Positions 1 to 5,583 of a stretch of 5,651 bases of DNA are shown here, in pieces (position 1 is the stretch's first letter; every line of letters begins with the position of its first letter). The notes below the pieces were generated by a model. That model was not told where the DNA came from. It made no database searches and saw only the letters and a list, made by a program, of their open reading frames with translations. The DNA comes from Ferrovibrio sp964429465 (GTDB lineage Bacteria > Pseudomonadota > Alphaproteobacteria > Ferrovibrionales > Ferrovibrionaceae), in NCBI GenBank assembly GCA_964429465.1, contig CAYSCA010000221.1, positions 1 to 5,651 of the forward strand. The letters are read 5' to 3'. A program made the translations under genes and the position numbers.

Positions 1-85
1 CGGGAGAGGGAGGGGCCCGTTGCGCAGCAGTGGGAGGGTGAGGGCAGCTAGCCTACCCGTTGCGCAGCAACGGGAGAGTGGAGGA
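1..85. repeat. Intergenic GC-rich repeat with nested hairpins (copy 1, cut by the window edge)
   Basis: This non-coding stretch lies just beyond the 3' end of the sensor kinase gene. Positions 1-44 closely match 3378-3422: both begin CGGGAGAGGGAGGGGCCC and end TGGGAGGGTGAGGG, and only the short hairpin between these parts differs. A perfect small hairpin lies at 56-74 (arms CCCGTTGC and GCAACGGG, 3-nt loop). A sister version at 16-34 pairs only with two G-T wobbles. The match to a second locus marks it as a dispersed intergenic repeat of the kind often found after proteobacterial genes. It may help end or stabilise the kinase transcript, but no T-tract follows on the minus strand, so a terminator role is inference. 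The left boundary is outside the window. Confidence 0.7.
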
Positions 86-90
86 AGCGC

Positions 91-1242
91 CTAGCGCCGC
101 CCGGTGCCGCGCAGCGGGATGGTGAGATCGCAGATCACGCCGCCGGGATCGTAACGCACGCTGGCATGGCCCTTGGCGACGCGGCGGATCAGCTTGCTGC
201 CGAAACCGGTGCTTGCAGGTTCCTGCACCCTCGGTCCGTCGCGCTCGGTCCAGCGCAGCTTCAGCGCGCTGCCGTGTGCCGACCGCGGCAGCTTCCATTC
301 CACGGCGACGCGGCCCCGTTCGCTGGAGAGCGCGCCGTATTTGCGCGCATTGGTGCCGAGCTCGTAGAACAGCAGCCCGAGATCCAGCGAGTCCGCCGCA
401 TCCAGCACCAGCGCCGGCCCGGCGCAGGAGACCCGCCCGTCTTCGTCGGGCAGCATCAGCTGCTCGCGCACCAGGGTGCCGAGGTCGCAGCCGGCGGCGC
501 CGAAATCCATCAGCAGATTCTGCGCGCGGTAGAGCGCATGCAGCCGGCCGGTGAAGATGGCGGTGAAGTCCTCCGGCGCCGGATTGGTGCGCGCCGTCTC
601 CCACGAGATCGCCTCGATCACGGTCAGCAGGTTGCGCACGCGATGGCGCAGCTCCTCGCCCAGCAGCCGCTGCTTCTCGGCCGCCTGCCACGCCTCGGTT
701 TCGCGGCGGCAGCGCGTGACGATCTCGGCGGTCTGCCGGGCGTAATAGGCGATCGCCTCCATCTCGAAGGCCGAAGGCGCATGCGGCCGGCGGAAATAGG
801 TCGAGATCGTGCCGAGCGTATTGCCGGCGCGGTCGGTCAGCGGCGTCGACTGCACGCCGTGGATCTCGGCCCGCGCCGCGAGCTCGTGCCAGGCGGCGAA
901 GTCGGCCTCCGCGCGGATATCGGGCACGATCACGGCCTGGCCGAGCCGCATCGCGCGGCTGCAGGTGCAGTCGGCATCGGCCGGCACCTTCTGCCAGACG
1001 GACAGCAGATCGGGCGCGAAGCCCTGCTGGCCGGCAAAGCGCAGCCGGCCGCTCACCGGATCGCGCAGCTTGAGGGCGGCGAAATCCGCCCGGTGCAGCG
1101 CGATCGAGGCGGCGACGGCGGCGCCGGCGGCGGCGTTCAGGTCGGGACTGGCGATCAGGCGGGGCAGGAGATGGAGCAGGTCGTCCACCGGCCCGGGCGG
1201 GCTGGACTGGGTTTCGGTCCGGGAATGCCGGAAATCCGTCAC
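91..1242 (-). CDS. GAF domain-containing HWE-family sensor histidine kinase
   Basis: This 383-residue soluble protein has no membrane segment or signal peptide. The N-terminal part (about residues 22-175) resembles a GAF sensor domain, including the DCTCSRAM stretch (91-98) and VIVPDI (104-109) of such domains. The kinase core follows. The H-box is ELRHRVRNLL with likely phospho-acceptor His200. The N-box is YELGTNARKYGALS (293-306), with Tyr where the family usually has His. The W-x-E motif is Trp331/Glu333 and the G-box is GFGSKLI (346-352). H-box, W-x-E and N-box together identify the HWE family, which autophosphorylates and passes phosphate to response regulators, often in light, redox or general-stress signalling. 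The start is GTG at 1242-1240, chosen because GAGGAG sits 5 nt upstream. No response regulator is in the window, so it looks like an orphan; ligand and partner cannot be read from sequence. Confidence 0.93.
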   Translation of the reverse strand: MTDFRHSRTETQSSPPGPVDDLLHLLPRLIASPDLNAAAGAAVAASIALHRADFAALKLRDPVSGRLRFAGQQGFAPDLLSVWQKVPADADCTCSRAMRLGQAVIVPDIRAEADFAAWHELAARAEIHGVQSTPLTDRAGNTLGTISTYFRRPHAPSAFEMEAIAYYARQTAEIVTRCRRETEAWQAAEKQRLLGEELRHRVRNLLTVIEAISWETARTNPAPEDFTAIFTGRLHALYRAQNLLMDFGAAGCDLGTLVREQLMLPDEDGRVSCAGPALVLDAADSLDLGLLFYELGTNARKYGALSSERGRVAVEWKLPRSAHGSALKLRWTERDGPRVQEPASTGFGSKLIRRVAKGHASVRYDPGGVICDLTIPLRGTGRR

Positions 1243-1287
1243 TGCCGCTCCTCGCTTTTTTTATGAAGTGATATGAGCGCAAGGATA

Positions 1288-1296
1288 TGTGGATAA
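1288..1296 (-). promoter_or_regulatory. Consensus DnaA box upstream of the sensor kinase
   Basis: The minus strand reads TTATCCACA, the strict DnaA-box consensus. It ends about 45 bp upstream of the kinase GTG start. It overlaps a -35-like TTGACT (minus strand, 1301-1296), but no good -10 follows at 16-19 bp. A perfect 9-mer on either strand is expected by chance about 0.04 times in 5.6 kb at equal base frequencies, and less at this GC content. I see no second box nearby, so this is not an origin; DnaA-linked control of the kinase is only a possibility. Confidence 0.4.
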
Positions 1297-1561
1297 GTCA
1301 AACGGGAATATGTCGGGGAAGTTGAAACTCCGGGGTAACAACTCCGTGAGATTGGCCGTCTGCTCCTATAAGTACGGCTTATGTTCCCCACCGTAGCGGC
1401 ATGCCCTAAATTTGTTGCAGAGGTTAACGCATGCTGCCGTTGCGTGAGCCAAGGCTGGAAAGGCGGGAGCCGGGGCAGGCCGATGGGCCCCGGCGTGCCG
1501 CCGGGTATCGCGGCGGCCCCTCCGGGCTCTCCTGTTGAAAATCCTATATGTTCGTTTTTTG

Positions 1562-1590
1562 TTTACATTCGCGGTAAAGTGGCTTATTCT
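1562..1590 (+). promoter_or_regulatory. Predicted sigma70-type promoter for the unknown gene at 1626
   Basis: The -35 element TTTACA (1562-1567) and the -10 element TATTCT (1585-1590) are separated by exactly 17 bp, matching the consensus at 5 of 6 and 4 of 6 positions. The preceding bases (about 1540-1561) are unusually T-rich for this genome and could act as an UP element. Transcription would start near 1597, giving a leader of about 28 nt that contains the ribosome binding site GGAG at 1615-1618, 7 nt before the ATG at 1626. Confidence 0.6.
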
Positions 1591-1625
1591 GGGGTCCCGC
1601 CCATAGCCCCGGATGGAGACCAGCC

Positions 1626-2146
1626 ATGCCCCGCAATGCCTATGACCCGTTCAAGGATGAATCCCTCGGCCATCCCGCGCCGAAGACCCGCTTCCGCGTC
1701 GACTGGACGCGCGGTGCCCGGCTGCTGGCCATGGGCGAGGCGTCCGAGGCGGTTGCCGCCGCGCTCGGCATCCCGGAAGACCGCCTGTGGCGGCATTTCC
1801 ACCAGAGCCTGCGTTTCCAGTTCCTGTTCCGGCAGGCGCTCGAGCGCCGGCGGCTGATGGCGCAGCTCGCCTTCGAGGAGGCCGGCCGCCGCGCGGTGGT
1901 GCAGCGCTGCGGCCGCAGCGAAGACCTCGATGGCGACAGCCTGCGCTGGCTGGCACGCCAGACCGGGCTGACCCATGCGGCGGGAACGGAAATCAGCGGC
2001 GCGCAGCGCGACAGCCGGGAATTCCGCCTGGCCGCGGCGCTGAAGGAAACCGGGCGCCGGCCGCCGAGCCAGGCGTTTCAGGCCCGCATCCGGAAGGAGC
2101 GCCAGGCGATGGATGCGGAATTCGCCGCGCTGAAAGCCTGGGGACG
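1626..2146 (+). CDS. Unrecognised protein with N-terminal helix-turn-helix-like segment (5' part, up to assembly gap)
   Basis: I do not recognise this family. The 174 residues before the gap start at ATG 1626, supported by GGAG 7 nt upstream and by the promoter at 1562-1590. Residues about 29-61 look like a helix-turn-helix: a first helix around ARLLAMGEA, then SEAVAAALGIPEDRLWRHF, with the alanine-rich helix, glycine turn and recognition-like helix of small DNA-binding domains. A charged helical stretch follows (about 62-95), and a second helical piece DSLRWLARQTGL lies at about 104-115. Residues 140-170 are basic and helical. No catalytic motif or membrane segment is visible. Base composition and codon use match the neighbouring genes, so it looks native. 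The reading frame runs into the 100-N gap; the downstream continuation is annotated at 2247-2575. Nucleic-acid binding is inference from the helix pattern alone. Confidence 0.75.
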
Positions 2147-2246
2147 NNNNNNNNNNNNNNNNNNNNNNNNNNNNNNNNNNNNNNNNNNNNNNNNNNNNNN
2201 NNNNNNNNNNNNNNNNNNNNNNNNNNNNNNNNNNNNNNNNNNNNNN
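2147..2246. other. Assembly gap (100 N)
   Basis: Exactly 100 undetermined bases interrupt the unknown gene. A round 100 is the usual placeholder for a gap of unknown size. If the coding parts on both sides belong to one gene, the real gap length must leave remainder 2 when divided by 3, and 100 leaves remainder 1. So the nominal length cannot be right for an intact gene. Confidence 0.98.
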
Positions 2247-2575
2247 CGCCCGCGCCGGATCAGCAACCCTCCGGCGCGGCGGCCCCGGCTGTCGCGGGTA
2301 AGCCCCGGCTAAGCGAGAATAAGACCCAGATAAGCGAGAATAAGACCCAGATAAGCGGAAATAAGATTCCGATAAGCGAATCCGGCATCCGAATAAGCAC
2401 CGCTTCGCAGGCCGGCGCCGCAAAACCCTCGCCGGCGATTGCCCGGCCGCGGCCGGCCGAGCCGGCGCCGCCCGCCACCGGCCCGTTCCGGCCGCATCAT
2501 TACGGCTCGGTCATCGATCTCACCGATATGGACGGCAATCCGCTGCCCGGCCGCGAGCATCTGCTGAAGGAATAG
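2247..2575 (+). CDS. C-terminal part of the unrecognised repeat-containing protein (after assembly gap)
   Basis: The coding frame after the gap begins with PAPDQQPSGAAAP (codons from 2249) and ends at TAG 2573-2575, about 108 residues. It opens with a proline/alanine-rich linker. Four 7-residue repeats follow (SENKTQI, SENKTQI, SGNKIPI, SESGIRI). Then comes a second Pro/Ala-rich linker and a distinct tail, GPFRPHHYGSVIDLTDMDGN plus PLPGREHLLKE, that looks like a conserved end motif. This frame is preferred because the other two forward frames meet TAA stops inside the repeat. It is not in frame with the 5' part across the nominal 100 N, which fits a gap of wrong size. The alternative is a real frameshift, in which case the protein would stop at 2310-2312. 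The low-complexity linkers suggest a flexible region tethering the N-terminal domain to the C-terminal motif. Confidence 0.65.
2311..2400 (+). repeat. 21-bp in-frame tandem repeat (about 4.3 units)
   Basis: Units lie at 2311-2331, 2332-2352, 2353-2373 and 2374-2394, followed by a 6-base partial copy. The first two units are identical, the third differs at several positions and the fourth shares mainly its start AAGCG and its end. Each unit adds seven residues (S-E-N-K-T-Q-I type) to the unknown protein. Unit 1 has 9 G/C of 21 (about 43%), far below the flanking sequence. A duplicated GCCCCGGCT (2282-2290 and 2302-2310) sits immediately upstream, so the area has a history of local duplication or slippage. 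Confidence 0.9.
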
Positions 2576-2610
2576 GGGCCGCAGCGGGGCTCCAGCGCGG
2601 AAACATTTAT

Positions 2611-2695
2611 TGTCATGCCCGGACTTGATCCGGGCAGCCACGGGTTTCTTTCTGTGGCAAAGACGTGGATGGCCGGGACGCGCCCGGCCATGACA
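2611..2695. repeat. Alphaproteobacterial-type intergenic palindromic repeat
   Basis: The element starts TGTCATGCCCGG and ends CCCGGCCATGACA, which are near-perfect reverse complements; inner arms around CCACG and CGTGG also pair. It can fold as one long imperfect hairpin of about 85 nt. Elements reading 'TGTCATGCCCGG..TTGA..CCGGGCA' are widely scattered between genes in Alphaproteobacteria. It sits in the 180-bp gap between the unknown gene and yciB. An open frame through it produces the peptide MPGLDPG...AGTRPAMT, a typical artefact of translating this repeat. Confidence 0.85.
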
Positions 2696-2755
2696 CACTG
2701 CCATGACAGACTGGCCATGACAGGCTGGATTGATGAGCCGGATACGAACAGCATC

Positions 2756-3310
2756 ATGCCCGACACCACCGCGCCCCGCTGGCTGAAACCCGTCACCGAA
2801 TACGCGCCGCTGGCCGTGTTCTTCGCCGCCTATGCATTCGCCGGGCTGATCGCCGCCACGGCGGCCCTGATGGCGGCGACCCTGGTGGTGGTGATCCTCT
2901 CGCTGGTCATGCTGCGCCGGGTGCCGCTGCTGCCGCTGCTCACCGCCGTCGTGGTCGGCATCTTCGGCGGGCTGACGCTCTGGCTGCAGGACGAGACCTT
3001 CATCAAGATGAAGCCGACCATCATCAACGCGCTCTTCGCGCTCCTGCTGCTCGGCGGCCTGCTGCTGCGGCAGCTCTGGCTGAAGACGCTGCTCGGCGCC
3101 ACGCTGTCGCTCACCGACGAGGGCTGGCGCAAGCTCACCTTCCGCTTCGGCCTGTTCTTCGCCGCCATGGCCGGCCTCAACGAGATCGTCTGGCGCAGCC
3201 TGAGCACGGATGTCTGGGTCGCCTTCAAGGTCTTCGGCCTGATGGGCCTGACCTTCGCCTTCATGCTGGCCCAGGCGCCGCTCTTCGCGCGCTACAAGGC
3301 GGGGGAGTGA
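2756..3310 (+). CDS. yciB: Inner-membrane septation protein A (YciB/IspZ family)
   Basis: The 184-residue product is strongly hydrophobic, with about five membrane segments (roughly residues 17-35, 36-53, 58-77, 88-106 and 130-146) and a final hydrophobic stretch at about 155-174. The family signature is clear: GGLTLWLQDETFIKMKPTII at 71-90 followed by NALF, then LNEIVWR (141-147) and VWVAFKVFGLMGLTFAF (153-169). YciB proteins are inner-membrane proteins linked to cell-envelope synthesis and septation, and their loss disturbs division and envelope integrity in enterobacteria; the biochemical role is not settled. I chose ATG 2756 because the protein then begins close to the usual family start (KPVTEYAPLAVFF) and has the usual length of about 180. 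The same frame is open back to 2615, but those 47 residues are mostly translated palindromic repeat. No strong ribosome binding site precedes 2756. Confidence 0.93.
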   Translation: MPDTTAPRWLKPVTEYAPLAVFFAAYAFAGLIAATAALMAATLVVVILSLVMLRRVPLLPLLTAVVVGIFGGLTLWLQDETFIKMKPTIINALFALLLLGGLLLRQLWLKTLLGATLSLTDEGWRKLTFRFGLFFAAMAGLNEIVWRSLSTDVWVAFKVFGLMGLTFAFMLAQAPLFARYKAGE

Positions 3311-3313
3311 AGA

Positions 3314-3425
3314 CCCTCACCCCAACCCTCTCCCACTTCGCGGGAGAGGGAGCACAATCTTCCCTCGCCCGCGCCAGCGGGAGAGGGAGGGGCCCATCGC
3401 GTCAGCGATGGGAGGGTGAGGGGTG
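3314..3425. repeat. Intergenic GC-rich hairpin repeat (copy 2) between convergent genes
   Basis: This 112-bp element fills the space between yciB and the convergent hydrolase gene. The outer arms CCCTCACCC (3314-3322) and GGGTGAGGG (3414-3422) are exact complements. Inside are a 9-bp hairpin (3326-3334 with 3342-3350) and an 8-bp hairpin with a 4-nt loop (3393-3400 with 3405-3412). Positions 3378-3422 repeat the sequence found at 1-44, so the two loci share one repeat family. For yciB transcripts the outer stem is followed closely by TTTT (3426-3429), so a weak intrinsic terminator is possible; on the other strand no T-run follows. Confidence 0.8.
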
Positions 3426-3442
3426 TTTTACCCCGCCCCCGG

Positions 3443-4123
3443 CTATCCGCTGCTTTGCGCGCCCTTGCCGGCGCGGGCATGGACGGGGACGAGGCTGGCC
3501 TTGATGTATTTGTCGGCGGCCGCGGTCAGCTCGTCGAGCTTGCCCTCGAAGAAATGGTCGGCGCCGGTGATCTTCTTGTAGTCGATCTTGATGCCCTTCT
3601 GCAGCGCCAGGCGCTGGGCGAGCTTGGAGACCTCGACCTCGGAGACGATCTTGTCCTCGCTGCCCTGGATGATCAGGCCCGAGGAGGGGCAGGGGGCGAG
3701 GAAGCCGAAATCGAACATGCCGGCCGGCGGCGCCACCGAGATGAAGCCGTCGATCTCGGGCCGCCGCATCAGCAGCTGCATCGAGATCCAGGCGCCGAAG
3801 GAGAAGCCGGCGATCCACACCGCCGAGGCATTGGCGTTGACGCCCTGCAGCCAGTCCAGCGCCGAGGCCGCATCGGAAAGCTCGCCGACGCCGTGGTCGA
3901 AGCTGCCCTGGCTGCGGCCGACGCCGCGGAAATTGAAGCGCAGCACCGAGAAGCCGCGCTTGGCGAAGACATGGAAGAGGTTGTAGACGACCTTGTTGTT
4001 CATCGTCCCGCCATAAAGCGGGTGCGGATGCAGGATCAGCGCGATCGGGGCATTGGCTTCCGGCCCGTGGTGATAGCGGCCTTCCAGCCGGCCATCGGGA
4101 CCCGGGAATATGATGTCAGGCAT
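3443..4123 (-). CDS. Alpha/beta hydrolase (COG2945-like family)
   Basis: This 226-residue cytoplasmic enzyme has the complete alpha/beta-hydrolase layout. The conserved early motif HPHPLYGGTMNNKVV (32-46) is followed by NFRGVGRSQGSFDHGVGE (64-81). The nucleophile elbow GFSFG (106-110) has Ser108, the acid is Asp157 in GSEDKIV, and the catalytic His190 is in GADHFFEG. These motifs place it in the family of small predicted hydrolases related to COG2945; the substrate is unknown, with esterase or thioesterase-like activity the general expectation. The ATG at 4123-4121 gives the usual short N-terminus (MPDIIFPGPDGRLEGRY); its ribosome binding site is poor. The gene is divergent from the cysteine desulfurase gene and shares its 155-bp upstream region. 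Its 3' end faces yciB across the hairpin repeat. The last ten or so residues (HARAGKGAQSSG) are low-complexity and beyond the fold. Confidence 0.92.
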   Translation of the reverse strand: MPDIIFPGPDGRLEGRYHHGPEANAPIALILHPHPLYGGTMNNKVVYNLFHVFAKRGFSVLRFNFRGVGRSQGSFDHGVGELSDAASALDWLQGVNANASAVWIAGFSFGAWISMQLLMRRPEIDGFISVAPPAGMFDFGFLAPCPSSGLIIQGSEDKIVSEVEVSKLAQRLALQKGIKIDYKKITGADHFFEGKLDELTAAADKYIKASLVPVHARAGKGAQSSG

Positions 4124-4233
4124 CGCGGTTCGTCACTTTCGCCGCTGGGAAGGGCTTCGGCGCTACGGTATCGGTTGAAACAGGCGCCGTTTTACCATAG
4201 GTGGCGGCGCGGAATTCAAGTTTAAAACGCAAG

Positions 4234-4263
4234 TGCCTGTAGTTTGGCGAAGTTTTGCCTGTA
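4234..4263 (+). promoter_or_regulatory. Direct repeat TGCCTGTA x2 upstream of the cysteine desulfurase gene
   Basis: TGCCTGTA occurs at 4234-4241 and 4256-4263, with starts 22 bp apart (about two helical turns), inside the 155-bp divergent region. The second copy ends 15 bp before the ATG. The spacing would suit a protein binding one DNA face, or this could be a chance or slippage duplication. It does not match IscR, RirA or Irr sites as I know them. No convincing -35/-10 pair stands out in this region; a TTGAAA at 4175-4180 lacks a good -10. Confidence 0.25.
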
Positions 4264-4278
4264 ACCGGGGAGTTCTGA

Positions 4279-5421
4279 ATGGCCGAAGGGCCGGTTTATC
4301 TCGACTGGAACGCCACCGCCCCGCTGCGGCCGGAGGCCCGCGAGGCCGTGCTGGCGGCCTTGGCCCAGCCGGCGAATCCGTCCTCGGTGCACGGATTCGG
4401 CCGCCGCGCCCGGCTGACGGCCGAGGAGGCGCGGGCCCGGGTGGCCGCCCTGGTCGGCACCGAGGCGCACCGGGTGGTGTTCACCTCCGGCGGCACCGAG
4501 GCCAACAATCTGGCGCTGCGGCTGTTTCGCGACCAGGCCGACGGCCGGGCCCTGATCGTCTCGGGCATCGAGCATGATTCCGTGCTGCGCCCGGCCCGCG
4601 CGCAGGAACGTTCTCTGGGCCTGCCGCTGACCGAGCTTCCGGCCGGGCCGGACGGCGTGGTGCCGCTGGAAGCCCTGGCTGCCGCCCTGGAGAAAGCGCC
4701 CCGGCCGGCGCTGGTCGCGCTGATGCTCGCCAATAACGAGACCGGCGCGATCCAGCCGGTGGCCGAGGCGACAAGGCTGGCGCACCAGCATGGCGCGCTG
4801 CTGCTCTGCGACGCGGTGCAGGCCGGCGGCAAAATCCCGGTCGACATGGCGGGCCTGGCTTGCGACTTCCTCAGCCTCTCGGCCCACAAGCTGGGCGGGC
4901 CGACCGGGGCTGGCGCTTTGGTCCTGCGCGACGACTGGACCCCGGCGCCGCTCATGCTCGGCGGCGGGCAGGAGCGCGGCATGCGCGCCGGCACCGAGAA
5001 CCTGCCCGGCATCGCCGGCTTCGGAGCGGCGGCCGAGGCGGCGCTGAAGGCCCTGCCCGGAATGGCCGGGGTCGGGGCCTTGCGCGACCGGCTGCAGGCG
5101 GCTTTGCTGGCGGCCTGCCCGGCGGCGCCCGTCTACGGCGCGCCGGCCGCGCGCCTGCCCAACACGCTCTGCATCGGCATGCCCGGCGTGCCGGCGGAGA
5201 CCCAGGTGATGGCGCTCGACCTGGCCGGCATCGCCGTCTCGGCCGGCTCGGCCTGCTCGTCAGGCAAGGTGACGCCCAGCCATGTCCTGACCGGGATGGG
5301 GCTGCCCGGGGCGGCCGCCCGCGAGGCGATCCGCTTCAGCCTCGGCTGGGCGACGACGGAGCGGGATATCGATCGTGCCGCAGCCGCCTGGGCCGCGCTG
5401 TGGGAGCGCAAGCGGAAGTGA
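4279..5421 (+). CDS. Cysteine desulfurase, group I (NifS/IscS family)
   Basis: The 380-residue PLP enzyme converts L-cysteine to L-alanine and leaves a persulfide on its active-site cysteine for iron-sulfur cluster or thio-cofactor synthesis. Visible landmarks in order are YLDWNATAPL (7-16), NPSSVHGFGR (33-42), the phosphate-binding TSGGTEANN (69-77), IEHDSV with PLP-stacking His99, ANNETGAIQP (151-160), CDAVQAGGKIPVD with Asp178 and Gln181, and SAHKLGGPTG with the PLP Schiff-base Lys204. RAGTENLPGI (236-245) follows, then the catalytic loop SAGSACSSGK with Cys326. The SAGSAC loop, rather than an RxGHHCA motif, places it in group I and not with SufS. Length is normal. GGGGAG (4267-4272) lies 6 nt before the ATG. 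A ferredoxin gene follows 162 bp downstream, which supports an iron-sulfur assembly role; NifS versus IscS naming cannot be settled from the window. Confidence 0.95.
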   Translation: MAEGPVYLDWNATAPLRPEAREAVLAALAQPANPSSVHGFGRRARLTAEEARARVAALVGTEAHRVVFTSGGTEANNLALRLFRDQADGRALIVSGIEHDSVLRPARAQERSLGLPLTELPAGPDGVVPLEALAAALEKAPRPALVALMLANNETGAIQPVAEATRLAHQHGALLLCDAVQAGGKIPVDMAGLACDFLSLSAHKLGGPTGAGALVLRDDWTPAPLMLGGGQERGMRAGTENLPGIAGFGAAAEAALKALPGMAGVGALRDRLQAALLAACPAAPVYGAPAARLPNTLCIGMPGVPAETQVMALDLAGIAVSAGSACSSGKVTPSHVLTGMGLPGAAAREAIRFSLGWATTERDIDRAAAAWAALWERKRK

Positions 5422-5474
5422 AGTTTGAGTTTATGGAATCCGAATAGAGAGCTGAATTATAAGTTTCTTTTGTT

Positions 5475-5558
5475 CGTCACCTCGGGCTTGACCCGGGATC
5501 CCATTTTCCAGGACTGAATGGGATCCCGGTTCTCCGCTTTGCTTCGGCCGGGATGACG
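5475..5558. repeat. Palindromic intergenic repeat forming a strong hairpin
   Basis: The outer ends CGTCA and TGACG are complementary, and the inner arms form a perfect 13-bp stem (5493-5505 with 5517-5529) around an 11-nt loop. The core GGGCTTGACCCGGGATCC is the widespread alphaproteobacterial intergenic palindrome, related in layout to 2611-2695. It lies between the cysteine desulfurase and the ferredoxin. No T-tract follows, so simple termination is not obvious; mRNA stabilisation or partial attenuation between the two genes is inference. Upstream, TATAAG at 5458-5463 resembles a -10 box but has no good -35. Confidence 0.85.
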
Positions 5559-5583
5559 CCGTATCGAGGAGTTACCGTCCGAA

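Larger units (their letters stand above)
1243..1625. other. Divergent intergenic region without a convincing gene
   Basis: These 383 bases separate the minus-strand kinase from the plus-strand unknown gene, so both promoters should lie here. The kinase side is AT-rich, with a T-run at 1255-1262 and a DnaA box at 1288-1296. The motif AACTCCG occurs twice, at 1326-1332 and 1340-1346. The middle (about 1450-1535) is very GC-rich and includes a perfect 7-bp hairpin at 1497-1517 (arms GCCGCCG and CGGCGGC, 7-nt loop) without a T-tract. The right side becomes AT-rich again and carries the promoter at 1562-1590. The open frame starting at 1381 runs into the next gene out of frame, has no ribosome binding site and no recognisable protein features, so I do not call it. 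Confidence 0.75.

Noticed and set aside
166..1266. Long plus-strand open frame (366 residues) opposite the kinase
   Set aside because: It is antisense to a gene with clear HWE-kinase motifs, has no recognisable domain, and long antisense frames are expected in GC-rich coding DNA.
1288..1296. Replication origin around the DnaA box
   Set aside because: Only one consensus box was seen, without a cluster, a typical AT-rich unwinding region or origin-linked genes.
1243..1400. EcfG-type general stress promoter (GGAAC with CGTT about 16-17 bp on) for the HWE kinase
   Set aside because: A GGAAC occurs on the minus strand near 1387-1383, but no CGTT or GTT follows at the right distance.
1497..1517. 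Hairpin GCCGCCG / CGGCGGC as a terminator
   Set aside because: No T-tract follows on either strand, no gene ends nearby, and such short stems are frequent in GC-rich DNA.
1381..1857. Plus-strand open frame of 158 residues beginning in the intergenic region
   Set aside because: It has no ribosome binding site, overlaps the better-supported gene at 1626 in another frame, and contains the promoter at 1562-1590.
2311..2400. CRISPR array
   Set aside because: The 21-bp units are directly adjacent with no spacers, keep an open reading frame and decay progressively, which fits a coding tandem repeat.
3416..4225. Plus-strand open frame of 269 residues opposite the hydrolase
   Set aside because: The minus strand carries a complete Ser-Asp-His hydrolase; the plus frame shows only the charged composition typical of an antisense shadow.
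4373..4399. Perfect 9-bp inverted repeat (CGAATCCGT / ACGGATTCG)
   Set aside because: It encodes the conserved ANPSSVHGFG stretch of the cysteine desulfurase, so protein constraint and chance explain it.
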